Shown: in pieces, positions 44,816 through 53,840 of the stretch
Numbering within the stretch: the first letter of the stretch is position 1
Layout of the letters: each line of letters opens with the position of its first letter
Program-made: the position numbers and the translations under genes
NCBI GenBank assembly: GCA_046160725.1
Contig: JBJXHB010000200.1
Location: 1-56,317, forward strand
DNA: 56,317 bases
Source: JBJXHB01 sp046160725
GTDB lineage: Bacteria; Pseudomonadota; Gammaproteobacteria; Burkholderiales; Burkholderiaceae_C
Direction: 5' to 3'
The notes under the pieces: generated by a model
What the model saw: only the letters and a program-made list of their open reading frames with translations
Told to the model about the DNA's origin: nothing
The model's database searches: none

Positions 44816-45673
44816 TCAGATTGTCGGTTTCGGTCTCAGCAGACAGCCGCCGGTGCAGCGCTCCAACCCAGCCAGGTCCCGCCGTGTCTCCACCTGGCCG
44901 AAGCCGCAAGACACCAGCCGGTCGCGCACATGGGCACCCTGGTCGGCGCCATGCTCCAGGACAAGCCAGCCGCCGTCGATCAGGTGGCCACCGGCGCCAA
45001 GGACCAGTTCGTCCAACGCTTCGGTGCCCAGTGCGCCGGGCGTCAGTGCGGCGGCCGGCTCGGCTGTCAACGCAGCGAGGTGATGATCAGCGCCACGGAT
45101 GTAGGGCGGGTTCGACAGCGCCAGATCGAAACGATGGCCAGCGACGGCCCGCCACCAGGAACCCTGAAAGAACCGGACACGGGCCTGCAGCCGGTTGGCG
45201 TTGACCTGCGCAACCGCGATGGCGTTCTGGCTGATGTCCGTGGCGAACACCTGTGCCGTCTGACAGGCCAGTGCCAGCGTGATCGCAATGGCGCCGCTTC
45301 CGGTACCCAGGTCGACGACCATCGGCGCGTCCCGTCCCTCCAAAGGGCCTGACAGCAACTGCAAGCCCCAGTCCACCAGCAACTCCGTCTCGGGTCGCGG
45401 CACCAGAACCGCGGGCGTTACCTGCAGGCGGTGACCCCAGAACTCCTTGTGTCCGATCAGGTAGGCCACCGGCGCGCCGGCTGCTCTTTGCCGACACAAG
45501 GACATATATGCCTGCGCCGACCCGCTGTCGAGCGATGCATCGTCATGGGCCAGCAGCCAGGTTCTGGGGCGGTCCAGGACATGGGCCAGCAAAAGGTGGG
45601 CGTCCAAGCGGTCGATGCCAAGCCCGAAGGCCAGGTCCAGAGCCTCCACGACGACCTCGGGAAGACCGGTCAA
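44816..45673 (-). CDS. prmC: Release-factor glutamine methyltransferase PrmC (HemK)
   Basis: A 285-residue SAM-dependent methyltransferase that modifies the GGQ glutamine of release factors. The SAM-binding motif is DLGTGSG (121-127) and the catalytic NPPY lies at 188-191. The N-terminal helical domain and VPRPETE are also typical. It overlaps its substrate gene prfA by four bases (ATGA), the classic arrangement. Confidence 0.95.
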   Translation of the reverse strand: MTGLPEVVVEALDLAFGLGIDRLDAHLLLAHVLDRPRTWLLAHDDASLDSGSAQAYMSLCRQRAAGAPVAYLIGHKEFWGHRLQVTPAVLVPRPETELLVDWGLQLLSGPLEGRDAPMVVDLGTGSGAIAITLALACQTAQVFATDISQNAIAVAQVNANRLQARVRFFQGSWWRAVAGHRFDLALSNPPYIRGADHHLAALTAEPAAALTPGALGTEALDELVLGAGGHLIDGGWLVLEHGADQGAHVRDRLVSCGFGQVETRRDLAGLERCTGGCLLRPKPTI

Positions 45674-46749
45674 CCCGCCTCCAACTCGGCCAGCAGCTCC
45701 TGCGCCCGTGCGGCCTTCAGCGCGTCAAGGACTTCGTCGAGGTCACCTTCCATGACCGTTGCCAACCGATGCAAGGTGAGCCCGATCCGATGGTCGGTCA
45801 ATCGACCCTGCGGAAAGTTGTATGTCCGGATGCGGTCGCTGCGGTCGCCGCTGCCGACCAGGCTCTTGCGGGTGGCGGCCTGCTGCGCAGCCCTCTCGGC
45901 ACGCTCACGCTCCTGCAGGCGTGCGGCCAGAACCAGCAGTGCGCGTGCCTTGTTTCGATGCTGGCTGCGGTCGTCCTGGCACTCCGCGACGATGCCGGTG
46001 GGCAGGTGCGTCACGCGGACCGCGCTGTCGGTCTTGTTGATGTGCTGGCCACCGGCACCACTGGCCCGAAAAGTGTCGATGCGCAGATCTGACGAGTTGA
46101 TCTGCACCTGCGCATCCTCTGCCGGCTCGGGCATGACGGCAATCGTGCAGGCGCTGGTGTGGATTCGGCCCTGGCTCTCGGTCTGCGGTATGCGCTGGAC
46201 ACGGTGCCCGCCGGACTCGAAACGAAGCCGACCATAGGCGCCATCGCCTTCGATCCGCACGACGAGTTCCTTCCAGCCACCGAGGTCGGACGCGCTCTGG
46301 CTGAGGACTTCCGTGCGCCAGCCACGACGCTCGCAGTAGCGCAGATACATGCGGGCCAGGTCGGCAGCGAACAGCGTCGACTCGTCGCCGCCTGTGCCGG
46401 CACGGATCTCCAGCAACGCTGGGCGCTCGTCGTCGGGGTCCTTCGGGAGCAGCGCGGCCTGCATTTCATCCAGCAGCCGTTGCAAGTCGGTGCGGGCGGA
46501 CTCGACCTCGTCGCGCGCCAGCGCCGCCATCTCCGGGTCGCTCAGCAGGTCTCGGGCATTCTCCAGGTCGGTTTCGCGCCGGCGGTAGTCGTCGAAGCGT
46601 TGGACGAGCGCGGCAGCCTCAGCCTGCTCGCGCGCCACGGTCCGGTACCTCGTCATGTCCGTTGCCAGGGCAGGCTCCGCCAAGCTGGCCTCCAACTCGG
46701 CCAACCGCATCTCCAGACGTTCAAGCTGGGCGCGCAGCGATGGTTTCAT
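45670..46749 (-). CDS. prfA: Peptide chain release factor 1
   Basis: A 359-residue factor that reads UAA and UAG. The catalytic GGQ lies at residues 233-235, and the stop-codon recognition tripeptide is PQT at 188-190, where PAT or PVT is more usual. The four-domain layout is intact, with the NFPQGR switch region near the end. It is followed by prmC in an overlapping frame and preceded by hemA 50 bases upstream. Confidence 0.96.
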   Translation of the reverse strand: MKPSLRAQLERLEMRLAELEASLAEPALATDMTRYRTVAREQAEAAALVQRFDDYRRRETDLENARDLLSDPEMAALARDEVESARTDLQRLLDEMQAALLPKDPDDERPALLEIRAGTGGDESTLFAADLARMYLRYCERRGWRTEVLSQSASDLGGWKELVVRIEGDGAYGRLRFESGGHRVQRIPQTESQGRIHTSACTIAVMPEPAEDAQVQINSSDLRIDTFRASGAGGQHINKTDSAVRVTHLPTGIVAECQDDRSQHRNKARALLVLAARLQERERAERAAQQAATRKSLVGSGDRSDRIRTYNFPQGRLTDHRIGLTLHRLATVMEGDLDEVLDALKAARAQELLAELEAG

Positions 46750-46799
46750 GGTTTCAGCGGGCGGGTCGGACAGGGCGCCGCCAATGTGGGCCCCGCCGT

Positions 46800-48125
46800 C
46801 TAGAGCCCGCTATCGGAAGTGCTGTCGCCGGGACCGCCGGACGCCGGGTCGCGTGTGGACTGGCGCAGGAAGAGCCGTGACACCACCTGGGCCAATTGCG
46901 CCCGCTGATCGCCTTCGACGCCATGCAATTCGGCCAGCGCGCCATGCAGCATCTTCTGTGTCAACGCGCGCGCCATGGCCTCAAGCACAGCTTCGGCGGG
47001 CGCACCCTTTGCCAGCTGGCGTTTGGCGCGCACGATCTCGACGCTGCGCCAGTCCTCGGCCTGCTGATGCAGGGCCTGGATCAGTGGCACGGTGGCGCGC
47101 TGGTCGAGCCAGTGGGCAAAGCTCTGCACACCGGCATCGATGATGGCCTCGGCCTGGGCCACGGCGGCCTGGCGCTTCTCGCCGGCCCGCTGCACATGGG
47201 CCGACAGGTCGTCCACGGTATAGAGGTAGACGTCGTCAAGTGTCGCGACTTCAGGTTCAATGTCGCGCGGGACCGCCAGGTCGACCATGAACATGGGGCG
47301 ATGGCGGCGCGCCTTCAGCGCGCTGCGCACGGCGCCCAGGCCGATCAAGGGCAAGGTGCTGGCGGTGCACGAGACAACGACATCGAACTCGTGCAGACGC
47401 TGCGGCAGGTCGGCCAGCCGCATCGCCTGCGCCCCGAACCGTAGGGCCAGTTTCTCGCCGCGCTCAAGGGTCCGGTTGGCCACCGCCATGGCACGCGGTT
47501 GCCGGGCCGCAAAATGCGTGGCCGCCAGCTCGATCATCTCGCCGGCGCCGACAAACAGCACATGCACGTCCTTCAGGTCCTCGAACAACTGCGCCGCCAG
47601 CCGGACCGCCGCGGCAGCCATACTGACCGAGTGCGCGCCGATCTCGGTGGAGCTGCGGACATCCTTGGCAACCGCGAACGACCGCTGGAACAACTGGTGC
47701 AACGTGGTTCCGAGCGTCCCTGCGGCTTCGGCCTCGCGCACCGCCTGTTTCATCTGACCCAGGATCTGGGGCTCGCCCAGGACCATCGAGTCAAGCCCGG
47801 CCGCAACGCGGAAGGCATGCCGGGCGGCATCGCGGTGCTGCAGCACATAGGCATGGGCGCGCAGCTGGTCGGCGCTGATCGCACCTTGTGCGGCCAGCCA
47901 ATCGATGGCTGGCTGCACCAGCTGCGGCGCCTGACTGTGCCCACCGGCGACGTACAGCTCGGTGCGGTTGCAGGTCGACAGCAGCGCCACTTCAGGGCAG
48001 GTCCGGCTCAACCGCGCCCGCAAGCTCGGCAGCAGCTCCGCAAGCCGCCCTGGCTCGAACGCCAGACGGCCCCGAAGGTCCAGCGGGGCCGTCTGATGGT
48101 TGAGGCCGAGGGCGATGACGCTCAT
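46800..48125 (-). CDS. hemA: Glutamyl-tRNA reductase
   Basis: A 441-residue enzyme for the first step of C5 tetrapyrrole synthesis (glutamyl-tRNA to glutamate-1-semialdehyde). MSVIALGLNHQTAPLDLR is the family start, catalytic Cys52 is in STCNRTELY, and VLFVGAGEMIELAA marks the NADPH domain. The C-terminal dimerisation helix follows. ATG 48125 is preceded by TACAAT only six bases away. It heads the hemA-prfA-prmC block, the usual order. Confidence 0.95.
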   Translation of the reverse strand: MSVIALGLNHQTAPLDLRGRLAFEPGRLAELLPSLRARLSRTCPEVALLSTCNRTELYVAGGHSQAPQLVQPAIDWLAAQGAISADQLRAHAYVLQHRDAARHAFRVAAGLDSMVLGEPQILGQMKQAVREAEAAGTLGTTLHQLFQRSFAVAKDVRSSTEIGAHSVSMAAAAVRLAAQLFEDLKDVHVLFVGAGEMIELAATHFAARQPRAMAVANRTLERGEKLALRFGAQAMRLADLPQRLHEFDVVVSCTASTLPLIGLGAVRSALKARRHRPMFMVDLAVPRDIEPEVATLDDVYLYTVDDLSAHVQRAGEKRQAAVAQAEAIIDAGVQSFAHWLDQRATVPLIQALHQQAEDWRSVEIVRAKRQLAKGAPAEAVLEAMARALTQKMLHGALAELHGVEGDQRAQLAQVVSRLFLRQSTRDPASGGPGDSTSDSGL

Positions 48126-48131
48126 GCTGGA

Positions 48132-48137
48132 ATTGTA
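48132..48137 (-). promoter_or_regulatory. -10 hexamer TACAAT immediately before hemA
   Basis: On the minus strand TACAAT is followed by TCCAGC and then the ATG at 48125. No Shine-Dalgarno fits in six bases, so the hemA mRNA may be leaderless. No clear -35 is seen. Confidence 0.4.
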
Positions 48138-48214
48138 GGCAGCAGGGTCGCGGACTTGTCTGCAGGTAGCCACCGCCGCATTGCGCGTAGACCGTTGCAA
48201 CCGAAAGGGGCCAA

Positions 48215-48493
48215 TTGACTCTGTTGGATGTGTTGTGGCATCTGGCCGGCCTTTTCGCGCCGGCGGCCGGCCTGGGTGCTGTGGCAGCCGGGTTGGCCAA
48301 GCTGATATGGCGCCGTGAACTGAGCGGGCGATCCTGGCGCCGGCTGTGGGCACACGCCGCCGTTCCGGCTGCATTGGTGACGATCGCCGGACTGGCGATC
48401 GAGGGGCGCGACGGTCGGATGTCGACCTATGGCGCGATGGTCCTTGCTGCGGCCGCCGGTCTGTGGTGGGCGAGTTTCATGCGGCGGCGCTGA
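48215..48493 (+). CDS. Small membrane protein, function unknown
   Basis: A 92-residue protein with three hydrophobic segments (about residues 4-29, 46-61 and 71-87) and a positively charged middle loop (RRELSGRSWRRLW). AAGGGG (48205-48210) precedes a TTG start by five bases. It is divergent from hemA across 89 bases and its last 17 bases overlap the end of miaB. I do not recognise a family; the hydrophobic layout and the ribosome-binding site support a real gene. Confidence 0.6.
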   Translation: MTLLDVLWHLAGLFAPAAGLGAVAAGLAKLIWRRELSGRSWRRLWAHAAVPAALVTIAGLAIEGRDGRMSTYGAMVLAAAAGLWWASFMRRR

Positions 48494-49850
48494 TCGGCGG
48501 CGGTTCGGTGGTGACCGGGCGGCCACGCAGCGAGTGTGGCAACGCCGACGTGATCTCGACATCGATCATCCGTCCGACCAACCGGGCAGCGTGCGGTCCG
48601 CCGTCGAAGTTGACGATGCGGTTGCAGGCCGTCCGGCCCATCAGCTCGGCAGCGCTTTTTCGGCTGGGTCCTTCGACCAGGATGCGCTGGATACTGCCGA
48701 CGCGCCGTGCCGAAATCGCCTGCACCTGAGTGTTCAGCAAAGCCTGCAGCCGCTGCAGGCGGTCCAGCTTGACCGCCTTGGGCGTGTCATCCGCCAGCGC
48801 AGCGGCGGGCGTACCCGGGCGTGGACTGAAGATGAAGCTGAAACTGGCATCGAAACCGATGTCGGCGATCAGGGCCATCATCCGGTCGAAGTCCTCGTCG
48901 GTCTCTCCTGGAAATCCGACGATGAAGTCGCTGGACAAGCTGATGTCGGGCCGGACCGCCCTCAGGCGTCGGATGACACTCTTGTACTGCAGGACGGTAT
49001 AGCCGCGCTTCATGGCCGCCAGGATGCGGTCGCTGCCGTGCTGCACCGGCAGGTGCAGGTGGCTGACCAGCTGAGGCACCCGGGCGTAAACGTCGACCAG
49101 GCGCTGGGTGAACTCCAGCGGATGGCTGGTGGTGTAGCGGATGCGCTCGATGCCCGGCAGCTCAGCGACTGCCTCCAGCAGCAGGGCGAAGTCTGCCGCC
49201 GTTTCACCGTCCTGGCCCCGCCAGGCGTTGACGTTCTGGCCCAGCAGCGTCACCTCGCGCACGCCTTGATCGGCCAGCCCGGCCACCTCCTCCAGCACGT
49301 CGTCCAGCGGGCGTGACACCTCCTCGCCGCGGGTGTAGGGCACCACGCAATACGAGCAGTACTTGGAGCAGCCTTCCATGATCGACACGAAGGCGGACGC
49401 GCCCTCTGTGCGGGCGGGCGGCAGATGGTCGAACTTCTCGATCTCCGGGAAGCGGATGTCCACTTGTGCCTGGCCGCTGGCCTGGCGTTGGCGCAAGAGT
49501 TCGGGCAACCGATGCAAGGTCTGAGGCCCGAAGACCACGTCCACATAGGGCGCGCGGTCGACGATGGCGGCGCCCTCCTGGCTGGCCACGCAACCGCCGA
49601 CACCGATCAGGACGCCGCGCTGCTTGAGGTGCTTGACGCGCCCGAGGTCGGAGAACACCTTCTCCTGGGCCTTCTCGCGCACCGAGCAGGTGTTGAAGAG
49701 AATGAGGTCCGCGTCATCCGGCTTGTCCGTGGCCTGCCAACCGCCGGTGGCACCCAGAACGTCCACCATCTTGGCCGAGTCGTACTCGTTCATCTGGCAG
49801 CCAAACGTGCGCACGAAGACCTTGCGCTTGGTGATGGTGGGCCCGGTCAT
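48477..49850 (-). CDS. miaB: tRNA-2-methylthio-N6-dimethylallyladenosine synthase MiaB
   Basis: A 457-residue radical-SAM methylthiotransferase for tRNA position A37. The N-terminal cluster cysteines are Cys18, Cys55 and Cys87, the radical-SAM site is CSKYCSYC (Cys161, Cys165, Cys168), and a TRAM domain ends the chain. The frame is open further upstream, but ATG 49850 (MTGPTITKRK) fits the family and overlaps the upstream gene by four bases. Confidence 0.95.
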   Translation of the reverse strand: MTGPTITKRKVFVRTFGCQMNEYDSAKMVDVLGATGGWQATDKPDDADLILFNTCSVREKAQEKVFSDLGRVKHLKQRGVLIGVGGCVASQEGAAIVDRAPYVDVVFGPQTLHRLPELLRQRQASGQAQVDIRFPEIEKFDHLPPARTEGASAFVSIMEGCSKYCSYCVVPYTRGEEVSRPLDDVLEEVAGLADQGVREVTLLGQNVNAWRGQDGETAADFALLLEAVAELPGIERIRYTTSHPLEFTQRLVDVYARVPQLVSHLHLPVQHGSDRILAAMKRGYTVLQYKSVIRRLRAVRPDISLSSDFIVGFPGETDEDFDRMMALIADIGFDASFSFIFSPRPGTPAAALADDTPKAVKLDRLQRLQALLNTQVQAISARRVGSIQRILVEGPSRKSAAELMGRTACNRIVNFDGGPHAARLVGRMIDVEITSALPHSLRGRPVTTEPPPISAAA

Positions 49851-50236
49851 CGCCGGATCCAGGTCTGCCCAACCGGGTCGAAGAGCCAGCGCGCGGCGTC
49901 CGCCGGCGTGGTGGGCCATGGTGTGCGCGTCCGCTCGTCGTCCGACAGGATCCACACCTCGTGGACCAGGCCGTACGGGTCCACGGTGTAGTGCACGACC
50001 AATGGCTGGCCGGTCAGTGCGGCCGACATCTGCAGCAGATTGTTGATGCCGCGGATGCGCGCACCAGGTGCCAACCGTGCCGGCTGGCCGTTCATCGTGA
50101 TGTCGGGCGACTGCACCACGACCAGTTCGCCGCGCAGCGCCTTGGCCGGAAACGAACGCTGGATGGGCTGGGCCTCGGCGCGCGCAGCAGACAGGCCCAG
50201 CAGCAGGGCAAGGATGATCAGGACACAGCGAATCAT
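49847..50236 (-). CDS. Conserved exported protein, function unknown
   Basis: A 129-residue protein with a signal peptide (about 1-22, hydrophobic core LIILALLLGLSA, ending AEA). The mature part, with FPAKALRGELVV, GARIRGINNLLQMS and LVHEVWILS, resembles proteins I recall encoded before miaB in other Burkholderiales, but no function is known to me. It overlaps miaB by four bases, so it is co-translated with it. A terminator of tRNA-Met lies just upstream. Confidence 0.7.
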   Translation of the reverse strand: MIRCVLIILALLLGLSAARAEAQPIQRSFPAKALRGELVVVQSPDITMNGQPARLAPGARIRGINNLLQMSAALTGQPLVVHYTVDPYGLVHEVWILSDDERTRTPWPTTPADAARWLFDPVGQTWIRR

Positions 50237-50263
50237 GGTGTGGATCCAGGGGCTGTGGCAATG

Positions 50264-50287
50264 AAAACGGCCCGTGGTGGCGGGCCG
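50264..50287 (-). terminator. Rho-independent terminator of tRNA-Met
   Basis: On the minus strand CGGCCCG (50287-50281), loop CCACCA, CGGGCCG (50274-50268), then TTTT (50267-50264). It lies just after the tRNA and about 30 bases before the next start codon. Confidence 0.8.
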
Positions 50288-50297
50288 CTTCTTTGTT

Positions 50298-50374
<77 letters not shown>

Positions 50375-50440
50375 AAGAATCCGAAATTATAGCGGCGCGG
50401 AAACCGGCCCGCTGCTGCCGTTGGCAGCCACTACCCGATC

Positions 50441-51460
50441 ATGTTCAGCTTCTTCAAGAAGTCCAAGCCGGCAGAGCCGGCATTGCAGGTACCAGGGGCG
50501 CCTGACGCAGCGGCAACTGGCACGGCGACCCCTGTGGTCGATGTGCCGGACGGTGGCGGCCGGGTCGGCTGGCTGCAGCGTCTGCGCCAAGGCCTGCGCC
50601 GTACCGGGCAGGGCATTGCCCAGGTCTTTGTCGGTGCACGGATCGACGATGCCCTGTACGAGGAACTCGAGGCGGCGTTGCTGATGGCCGATACCGGCGT
50701 CAAGGCGACCGAGCATCTCTTGCTGGACCTGAAACGCAGGGTGCGCGAGGCTGCCGCGACCGACCCGCAAGTCGTGCGTGCGCTGTTGACCGACGCGCTG
50801 GCGGACATGCTGGCGCCGCTGCAACGACCGCTGGAAATCGGCCGAGCCGGCACCACGGTGATGATGGTGGTCGGCGTCAATGGCGCCGGCAAGACCACGA
50901 CCATCGGCAAGCTGACCCGACACCTGGCTGATGCGGGGCAGCATGTCCTGTTGGCCGCCGGTGACACGTTTCGCGCCGCGGCGCGGGAGCAGTTGATGGT
51001 CTGGGCCGGCCGCAACCGTGTCGAGATCGTCAGCCAGGAGGGCGCCGACCCCGCCGCGGTGGCCTATGACGCGGTGAGCGCGGGCAAGGCTCGCGGCCGT
51101 GATGTGGTGCTGGTCGATACCGCCGGCCGGCTGCCCACGCAACTGCACCTGATGGAAGAACTGAAGAAGATCCGCCGGGTGCTGACCAAGGCCGACCCAC
51201 AGGCGCCGCACGAGGTGTTGCTGGTGTTGGACGGCAACACTGGACAGAACGCGTTGGCGCAGTTGCGGGCCTTTGACGACGCGCTGCAATTGACCGGTGT
51301 GGTGATCACCAAGCTTGACGGCACGGCCAAGGGTGGGGTGTTGGCGGCGATCGCACGCGAACGGCCGGTGCCGGTCTACTTCATTGGCGTGGGCGAGAAG
51401 CTGGAGGACCTGCAGACTTTCGATGCGCGCGAGTTCGCCCGCGCGCTGCTGGACGGCTGA
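50441..51460 (+). CDS. ftsY: Signal recognition particle receptor FtsY
   Basis: A 339-residue SRP GTPase at the inner membrane. A short 50-residue N-terminus (MFSFFKKSK, amphipathic and basic) replaces the long acidic A domain of E. coli. The N domain follows, and the G domain shows GVNGAGKTT (144-152), DTFRAAA, VDTAGRLP and TKLDGTAKGG. It lies about 1 kb from ffh, its partner. Confidence 0.95.
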   Translation: MFSFFKKSKPAEPALQVPGAPDAAATGTATPVVDVPDGGGRVGWLQRLRQGLRRTGQGIAQVFVGARIDDALYEELEAALLMADTGVKATEHLLLDLKRRVREAAATDPQVVRALLTDALADMLAPLQRPLEIGRAGTTVMMVVGVNGAGKTTTIGKLTRHLADAGQHVLLAAGDTFRAAAREQLMVWAGRNRVEIVSQEGADPAAVAYDAVSAGKARGRDVVLVDTAGRLPTQLHLMEELKKIRRVLTKADPQAPHEVLLVLDGNTGQNALAQLRAFDDALQLTGVVITKLDGTAKGGVLAAIARERPVPVYFIGVGEKLEDLQTFDAREFARALLDG

Positions 51461-51464
51461 CCGC

Positions 51465-52253
51465 TCAATGCGGCCGCTGCCCCGGCAGCGGTTCGAGGTC
51501 GTCGAACATCGCCGAAGGCACCGGTTCCATGGCGGCGTCGAAGGCCGCGTCGCCGTCTTCGAGCAGTTCCGATATCTCGGGAACCGGGATCATGGACATC
51601 GATTGGGCCGCATGCACCGATGGCGTCACCGGCATGGCGGTTGTCGCCGACGGCGACGCGCCGCCTGACGGATGCGCTGTGAGCGCAGTTGCTCGCGCCA
51701 GCGACGAGCCGTCCCGGAACGAGCCGGTCAGGACCGGCAGCAGCATGGTCCTGGCCTCGGTCGGCCCCGGCAAGGCATCCTCGGACCAGACCACAGTCGT
51801 GATCCCGGCCGACTTGAGCATGCGCACCATGCGTTCATGTCGACGCTCGCTGCCAATGGTCGGCAGCGGCGGGCGGATGTCGATCACGGCCCGGACCTGT
51901 GAGCCGCCGTCGCATAGCAGCAGGTCGGCATTGATATGGCCGATGCGCCGCAGCCACTCCCGTTGCGACTGGCGCGGAGGCACGCGCAGGAAGCGTGCGA
52001 TCGGGACCTGGGCCAGCACCAGGAAACCCGGCAATGCCTGCTGCAGGGTCGCCATGGCGCGCCGCTCGGTGACCGTGAGCACACGTGCTGCTGTCGGCGT
52101 CCACGAGAAGTCTGAGTCCATGTGCGTCTCGCGCGCCTCGCGTCCGGACCGGGCAGCGGGACCCTGGCGGCGATGCCAGAGCAGCACCAGCGCAAACGCC
52201 AACATGGCAGCCAGAACGAGCGCGGCCGCAGACGCAGAATCAAGGTGGATCAT
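51465..52253 (-). CDS. Membrane-anchored DUF2726-like protein
   Basis: A 262-residue protein. Residues 7-26 are a membrane anchor, residues about 58-155 resemble DUF2726 (LTVTERRAMATLQQALPGFLVLAQV, quoted as 56-80 in part; INADLLLCD; RMVRMLKSAGITTVVW), and a Pro/Ala/Ser-rich acidic tail follows. The restriction-endonuclease-like core normally has an acidic pair after strand 3, but here it reads VIDIRPP (123-129), so catalytic function is doubtful. It converges on ftsY with four bases between and lies upstream of ffh's end, between the two SRP genes. Confidence 0.6.
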   Translation of the reverse strand: MIHLDSASAAALVLAAMLAFALVLLWHRRQGPAARSGREARETHMDSDFSWTPTAARVLTVTERRAMATLQQALPGFLVLAQVPIARFLRVPPRQSQREWLRRIGHINADLLLCDGGSQVRAVIDIRPPLPTIGSERRHERMVRMLKSAGITTVVWSEDALPGPTEARTMLLPVLTGSFRDGSSLARATALTAHPSGGASPSATTAMPVTPSVHAAQSMSMIPVPEISELLEDGDAAFDAAMEPVPSAMFDDLEPLPGQRPH

Positions 52254-52421
52254 GTGATTAGCCGGTTCTCATCCCAACGACAGGTTGAGACTAGTGCAGG
52301 CTATCGGCCGCAGTCCGTCGCTTGTCGCTACAGATGTGTCCGGTTGCGTGCCGCATCTGGGTGCGGGCGCGCAATCCATCACGCCATGGGTCTGTCAGGT
52401 CGGCTCAGGCCGACCCGGCCC

Positions 52422-53780
52422 TCACATGCCCGGCAGGCCCTTCATGCCACCGAAACGGCGCATCATCTTCATCAGGCCGCCACCCTTCATCTTCTTCATC
52501 ATGTCGCGCATCTGCTCGAACTGGTTGAGCAGACGGTTGACCTCCTGGACATGCACGCCGGCGCCGGCCGCAACGCGGCGCTTGCGGCTGGCCTTCAGCA
52601 GCTCGGGCTTGCGCCGCTCCGCAGGGGTCATCGAGTGGATGATGCCTTGCATGCGTCGCATCTCGCGCTCGGCGCGGTCGACGTCCACATGGCCTGCCTT
52701 GGCCGTCAGCTGGCTGGGCAGCTTGTCCATCAGTTCACCCAGACCGCCCATCTTGCGCATCTGTCCGAGCTGAGAGACGAAGTCCTCCAGGTCAAAGCCA
52801 TCGCCGGACTTGACCTTCTCCGCCAGCTTCTGAGCGGCCTCGAGGTCCACACCCTTCTGCACGCCTTCGACCAGCGCGACAATGTCGCCCATGCCCAGGA
52901 CGCGGCCGGCGTGCCTCTCGGCGTCGAACACCTCCAGACCGTCGATCTTCTCGGACACACCGGCAAACTTGATCGGTGCACCGGTGATGGAACGCACCGA
53001 CAACGCGGCGCCGCCTCGCGCATCGCCGTCCAGTTTGGTCAGCACGATGCCGGTGAGCGGCAGCGCATCCTTGAAGGCGCGCGCGGTGTTAATGGCGTCC
53101 TGGCCTTGCATGGCATCGACCACGAACAGCGTCTCGACCGGCACGAGTCGGGCGTGCAGGTCGCGGATCTCGGCCATCATGGCCTCGTCGATGGCCAGTC
53201 GACCGGCGGTGTCGACCAGCAAGACATCGAAGTAGTGCCGACGTGCATGGTCCAGCGCTGCCAACGCGATCGTGGCCGGCGACTGCGACGCATCCGACGC
53301 GAACCATTCCGCCCCGGCTTGACGGGTGACCGTGCGCAGTTGCTCGATGGCCGCAGGCCGGTAGACGTCGGTGCTGACCGTCAACACCTTCTTGCGGCGA
53401 CGCTCGATCAGATGCTTGGCCAGCTTGGCCGTCGTGGTCGTCTTGCCGGCGCCTTGCAGACCGGCCATCAGGATCACGGCCGGCGGCTGCGCCGCCAGGT
53501 TCAGGTCCGCCACGCCCTCGCCCATGGTCGCCGCGAGTTCCTTGTGAACGACGCCGACCAGGGCCTGGCCCGGGTTGAGCGAACCCACCACGGCCTGGCC
53601 CAGCGCCTTCTCCTTGACGCGGGCAATGAAGTCGCGGACCACCGGCAATGCGACATCCGCCTCCAGCAGCGCCATGCGGACCTCGCGCAACATGTCCTGC
53701 ACGTTGCTCTCGGTCATGCGGGCCTGGCCGCGCATCGTCTTGACGAGGCGCGACAGCCGGTCGGTCAGGGAGGAGGCCAT
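52422..53780 (-). CDS. ffh: Signal recognition particle protein Ffh
   Basis: A 452-residue GTPase that binds 4.5S RNA and signal sequences. The NG domain shows GLQGAGKTT (107-115), STDVYRPAAI, VDTAGRLA and TKLDGDARGG. The methionine-rich M domain ends KKMKGGGLMKMMRRFGG. The start MASSLTDRLSRLVKTMRGQ is standard. It is divergent from ypjD across 60 bases, the usual neighbour. Confidence 0.96.
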   Translation of the reverse strand: MASSLTDRLSRLVKTMRGQARMTESNVQDMLREVRMALLEADVALPVVRDFIARVKEKALGQAVVGSLNPGQALVGVVHKELAATMGEGVADLNLAAQPPAVILMAGLQGAGKTTTTAKLAKHLIERRRKKVLTVSTDVYRPAAIEQLRTVTRQAGAEWFASDASQSPATIALAALDHARRHYFDVLLVDTAGRLAIDEAMMAEIRDLHARLVPVETLFVVDAMQGQDAINTARAFKDALPLTGIVLTKLDGDARGGAALSVRSITGAPIKFAGVSEKIDGLEVFDAERHAGRVLGMGDIVALVEGVQKGVDLEAAQKLAEKVKSGDGFDLEDFVSQLGQMRKMGGLGELMDKLPSQLTAKAGHVDVDRAEREMRRMQGIIHSMTPAERRKPELLKASRKRRVAAGAGVHVQEVNRLLNQFEQMRDMMKKMKGGGLMKMMRRFGGMKGLPGM

Positions 53781-53828
53781 CGGGGCAGCGGGTATGGCCG
53801 CACGACTGGCGCCGTGGAACCCGCAAAG

Positions 53829-53834
53829 TACACT
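53829..53834 (+). promoter_or_regulatory. -10 hexamer immediately before ypjD
   Basis: TACACT at 53829-53834 is followed by GGTCGA and then the ATG at 53841, leaving no room for a Shine-Dalgarno. No convincing -35 is present. Confidence 0.4.
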
Positions 53835-53840
53835 GGTCGA

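Noticed and set aside
52254..52421. Possible 4.5S RNA (ffs) between the DUF2726-like gene and ffh
   Set aside because: The conserved GGAAGCAGC-type SRP RNA core is absent, and the stretch shows no long hairpin.
52122..53840. Long in-frame extension upstream of ypjD, opposite ffh
   Set aside because: The extension is antisense to ffh and low in recognisable structure. The true ypjD start is the ATG at 53841.
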